Notes under the pieces: model-generated
Database searches by the model: none
What the model saw: the letters and a program-made list of their open reading frames with translations, nothing else
What the model was told of the DNA's origin: nothing
NCBI GenBank assembly: GCA_003427395.1
Contig: BFEA01000295.1
Location: forward strand, 1,472,000-1,506,627
Length of the DNA stretch: 34,628 nt
Source of the DNA: Chara braunii
Lineage: Eukaryota; Streptophyta; Charophyceae; Charales; Characeae
Direction of reading: 5' to 3'
Part shown: positions 31,678 to 34,628 of the stretch, piece after piece
Position numbering within the stretch: the stretch's first letter is position 1
Layout of the letters: each line of letters opens with the position of its first letter
Program-made: the position numbers and the translations under genes

Positions 31678-32165
31678 AGCGTAGAGGCCTCCCAATTTGT
31701 GAAGTGCCCTAGGAAGGTTGCGCACTGCTCCTCTTCCGCCATCCCAGGCACCTTCCTTGCCATTTTTTCAAAATCCGTTAGAAATGCGCCCACAGTGGTA
31801 AACTTATTTCGCTGTAACATTTCCAGGTCTGCCTTCATTAGCAGACCATCCCCCAGCTTGAAGCGCCTTTGCATTTCCTCCTTGAAACTCACCCATACTC
31901 CTGCCGCCCCAACAGCCACCTTCATTATCTCAGGCCGGATTTCCCACCAGACATATCTGGGCAGCAATTTGAACTTGTCTGCCTCAGATGTCTCGCTCGT
32001 AACTTGCTCGAACCTCTCTAACCATTCAGATACCCTCTCTCCTTTAAACAGGAAGATGTTAACCTTTGACACCTGTAGTCGTGCTAACTCTCTTTTCTCG
32101 ATTGCCTTGACGAAATTCTCCGGCTTAGCTACCGGGCCCCGCTAGATTCCATCCGCGTCCGACAT
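31678..32165 (-). pseudogene. Gag N-terminal part (capsid-like)
   Basis: Start at ATG 32163-32165 (MSDADGI), followed at codon 8 by TAG (32142-32144). Beyond it the frame is open: PENFVKAIEKREL, FKGERVSEWLERFEQVT, DKFKLLPRYVWWEIRPEI, then FKEEMQRRFKLGD, LLMKADLEMLQRNKF, VGAFLTDFEKMARKVPGM and ATFLGHFTNW. This matches the retrotransposon gag pattern 'F-G----WL-rfe ... W--f---l---F ... L--l-Q----v--y---F'. It forms the particle shell. The DNA transposon then cuts it. In an empty site the C-terminal part would follow in frame. Confidence 0.85.
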
Positions 32166-32506
32166 CTCTATATCCTGTTGGGAATAAGAAAGATATCCCG
32201 TCAATAACTCGTCAACTTTCAAGGCACTTTATCTAAGTCGTACCTAGACGTCTCATTTCTAAGTATAGTTAACCATTCTTTTACTAATTATTAGAATTTA
32301 TTCAGAGTCATAGATATAATATTAATTATACTTATAATTACATGCTCCCACCACATACATTATCATCAGTATCATAGCTTTTATACCATGTACGCCTCTC
32401 TCATATAAGACAACCCAATACATAGAGTTTCATCGTTTTGCCTGGATCATCGGCCTGCTCTTAACCTGGGTTCGTTCACTTAAGGACCCCGGTAGGCAGC
32501 CGAGAT
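32166..32506 (-). other. Retroelement leader between PBS and gag
   Basis: About 340 AT-rich bases of untranslated leader, with no frame of note. In LTR elements this zone carries packaging and dimerisation signals; none can be identified here by eye. Confidence 0.6.
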
Positions 32507-32524
32507 TCTCCGGTAACGGCGCCA
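32507..32524 (-). promoter_or_regulatory. Primer-binding site (tRNA-Asp)
   Basis: In minus sense this reads TGGCGCCGTTACCGGAGA, 16 of 18 bases complementary to the 3' end of plant tRNA-Asp, which is recalled as ending ...TCCCCGGCAACGGCGCCA. It starts two bases inside the right LTR. This proves the right LTR is the 5' LTR and the element runs on the minus strand. Confidence 0.85.
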
Positions 32525-32526
32525 CC

Positions 32527-34525
32527 TGTCGGGCACATCGGTCTCGCAGGGAGACCCTCCCTGCCACGTCACGCAAAATTTTGCAGGACTTCGTCGTAGA
32601 ACATGGTTTGCCGCTCCGTCCGAGTGCGCCAGCCGTACCTCTCGCGAACCCCTACGACAGGACAGGGTCACGCGAGGCACTGCTTACCTCCACCCGCGGG
32701 AGCTGTCACCATCCCTTGGGTGGGCGTATCCCCACCGAGCTATCGAACCACGTGCGAAAGTTTTTCATATGCAATCGCAGAGGTGGCCCGACCGAGGGCG
32801 TTTCTCGTTCGCCGTAGCATAGGGGGTACACGCGGTCAACGCCCCTCAATCGGACCCGCATGTGGATCGATGCATTGGGGGGGGCACGACTCGTCGTCGG
32901 TCGACTAGAACGCAATTCACTCACCACGCGTTACACCATACTCGAAATTTTAAAATACACACACAGAAAAAACAAGACTCTCCTAGTCCCTTCAGTATCC
33001 GACCCATAACCTTTTAGCACGGTAATCGGCTAGGCGTCACGTGCGAGACTCAAGATAAAACCGCGTGGGCGCTATGCCTTCTCATATCGACCAGTGATGC
33101 AAGCGTACACAAGCAGTCGCAACGATGGAGTACTATATGGTACCCACAATCATGCGACCCCCGATAATTTTAGGGGTCACGCTTCGACAGTCAAGTGTCG
33201 TCTGACTCGCGTCAAGAGAGGTTAATCTCTCGACGCTAGACAACTGCCAAGGCGGTTGATCACCACACTCTCTTCTGCACCCTGCGGAGAGTGGGTGGTA
33301 CACAGATTCAAACTTGTGGTCGAAGTCAACTCTCGTGGCCTAGGACACAAGCTCCATCATCCAGGGCCTGGGGAGAAATCAAGGGGTTTGACTTTGACGG
33401 TTGTCATGGACTATAACTTCCAACCAAAATAATTTTAAAGAATAAGAGTAAGGATAGTCCACATAGTCAAGCAGAAGTTTGTGTGGTATTAGACAACCAC
33501 TCTCACATTAGTTGTGTGGCTTGTCCATCAGCATTCACGCAATACCTAGACTATCACCAACCTCAATTCAAAAGATCTTATACGCATACATGCGATCAAA
33601 CCAGGTTTAAACAACAATAACATCACACACACTAAGGGAGTCAACTTTACTGCTTTTCTGCGACTCACACCCTGCCTTGTGCATACAAACCCCAACCAAT
33701 TTCCACCATTCCTGAAATAACGGTACTCAATTTTTAAAAAATGACCATTTAAAAAGAATTATGGGGGAAAACCCTAAAAGAAAACATAAAAGCCCACAAG
33801 AGCCAAGGCCTTAGGTTGAGATGCAGGAGCAGGAAAGTTGTTGTCGTGAACCGGTGAATCGGCAACCGACCTGTTATTAGTGATAACATAAGAATGATCT
33901 TTTGTAGGATCAGTTCGAACGAGTCAAGCCTTCAATCGAATTCGTAGACCTGCATTACATTCCAGGCCAAAACGGACCAAACAATGTTTAAGGAGAACGT
34001 GTTCTATATCCAGGTTTGACTCATCTATTAACCTCTCCCTGATCTTCTCTTAATGGATCCCATAAATCACTAACAATTTTGGCAGCATCTCCCTTAGACA
34101 GGGTGGATTGCCAAATTCTCCCTAGTAGAAAATAATCTAACTTTCCAGATTCTACAAAATTTCGGCCTTTCCGTAGGAAAAGTGTCTTTTCAAAATTTTC
34201 AGGAGTCAAAAAATGACTAATTCCTTCAAATTTGTAAAAATTTCGGCAGCGCTTCCCGTAGTAACTGGAGACTGCCAAGATTTATACAAAGCTGAAATTG
34301 CAAAGACAAAGTACAACTATACTTGGGACTAACTTCTGATACTCACTAGATAGTAGAACTAGAGATAGTTTATGCGAAGCCCACTTGAAGATGATATCGT
34401 GAGTCATCACTGGTCCTAACTTCCAGTAAGGTTATAGCTCCAACACTCGGCGAACATCTAAAGCGACTAAGCTATCAAAAAGGAAATCCCCAGAGATACC
34501 CCAAAAGAAACATACATAGGTGAGC
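32527..34525 (-). repeat. Right LTR copy (5' LTR in element sense), outer edge lost
   Basis: Begins TGTCGGGC at 32527 and aligns with 11261 onwards. Relative to the left copy it has a 13-base deletion near 32881 and a deletion of about 40 bases near 34430. Alignment ends at GTGAGC, 34525. The last 26 LTR bases present on the left (13317-13342) are replaced by unrelated GC-rich DNA. The plus frames at 32581-32908 and the minus frame at 34021-34278 are not genes. Confidence 0.75.
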
Positions 34526-34628
34526 ACCAGCGTTGTCGAGCGGGGATCCCCGGGGGCAAAGCCGGTGTGAGGCTGCGGACCCCGGACCCCCGCCGCGGGG
34601 GCCATCCAACCCCGCCACCGCCGGACGA
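34526..34628. other. Very GC-rich tail beyond a sharp junction
   Basis: The last ~100 bases are C/G-dominated, with GGGGATCCCCGGGGG and CCCCCGCCGCGGGGG inverted words, against an AT-moderate LTR. No homology to anything else in the window. It may be another repeat, a rearrangement breakpoint or an assembly joint. Confidence 0.6.

Larger units (their letters stand above)
11261..34525 (-). mobile_element. Large decayed Ty3/gypsy LTR retrotransposon with nested insertions
   Basis: Direct repeats of about 2 kb lie at both ends. A tRNA-Asp PBS touches the right copy, a short purine tract touches the left copy, and a minus-strand gag-PR-RT-RH-IN order lies between, which defines Ty3/gypsy. If both LTRs belong to one element it spans about 23 kb. 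Removing the two recognised insertions (30321-31677 and 24250-24700) leaves about 21.5 kb. It is non-functional: stops and frameshifts occur in every domain. Alternatively the left LTR belongs to another copy and the element is a composite. The outer edge of the right LTR is lost, so the 5-bp target duplication cannot be tested (the left flank is CCCGA). Confidence 0.65.

Noticed and set aside
34526-34560. Cloning-vector polylinker at the right end (GGATCC-CCGGG-like)
   Set aside because: The short BamHI/SmaI-like string is also a natural GC palindrome and the following bases do not continue as a polylinker I recognise; left as an unresolved junction.

Overview
This is a repeat-dense stretch of a eukaryotic nuclear genome, most likely from a plant-lineage organism. 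It shows no bacterial gene organisation. It is built from LTR retrotransposon remains, non-autonomous DNA transposons with clean target-site duplications, microsatellites and several unrelated short tandem arrays. A Ty3/gypsy element primed by tRNA-Asp is typical of plant and green-lineage genomes. The style of its gag-pol protein reminds me of elements from charophyte algae such as Chara, but that is memory-based inference and was not tested. I see no intact host gene.

Left third (1-11260). This holds microsatellites, a 207-bp duplication, a tRNA-derived SINE-like sequence and a G-quadruplex-prone tract. It also holds an orphan tRNA-Asp-type primer-binding site (3637-3653) and tandem arrays with periods of about 77, 40, 20, 39 and 155 bp. 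Three copies of one fold-back MITE family lie here (6157-6847, 8571-9064, 9704-10146). The 3' part of a broken, minus-strand acidic/basic protein gene (10703-11140) ends the region.

Centre and right (11261-34525). Two directly repeated LTR copies of about 2 kb (11261-13342 and 32527-34525) are about 12% diverged over the stretch I counted. They bracket a minus-strand Ty3/gypsy element. The PBS adjoins the right (5') LTR and a weak polypurine tract adjoins the left (3') LTR. Reading leftwards on the minus strand the order is gag, CCHC knuckle, protease, reverse transcriptase, RNase H and integrase. Catalytic signatures survive (DSGA, YIDD, D-D-35-E), but stops and frameshifts kill the element. 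A 1357-bp DNA transposon with a 9-bp TSD splits gag. A fourth copy of the MITE, also with a 9-bp TSD, splits integrase.

Downstream of integrase in the same orientation lies a second gag-like gene with its own CCHC knuckle (21417-23563). About 6 kb of sequence I cannot assign follows. Next to the 3' LTR is a 1.5-kb array of about 60-bp units (13420-14965). Each unit holds a stem-loop with a nearly constant five-base loop, while the stem sequences differ between units and stay complementary. The G-U wobble pairs I found fall on the minus strand, the element's sense strand. This array is the best candidate in the window for an undescribed system. The last ~100 bases (34526-34628) switch abruptly to very GC-rich sequence.

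The pieces do not form a working pathway. They record one large retroelement, its decay and later insertions.
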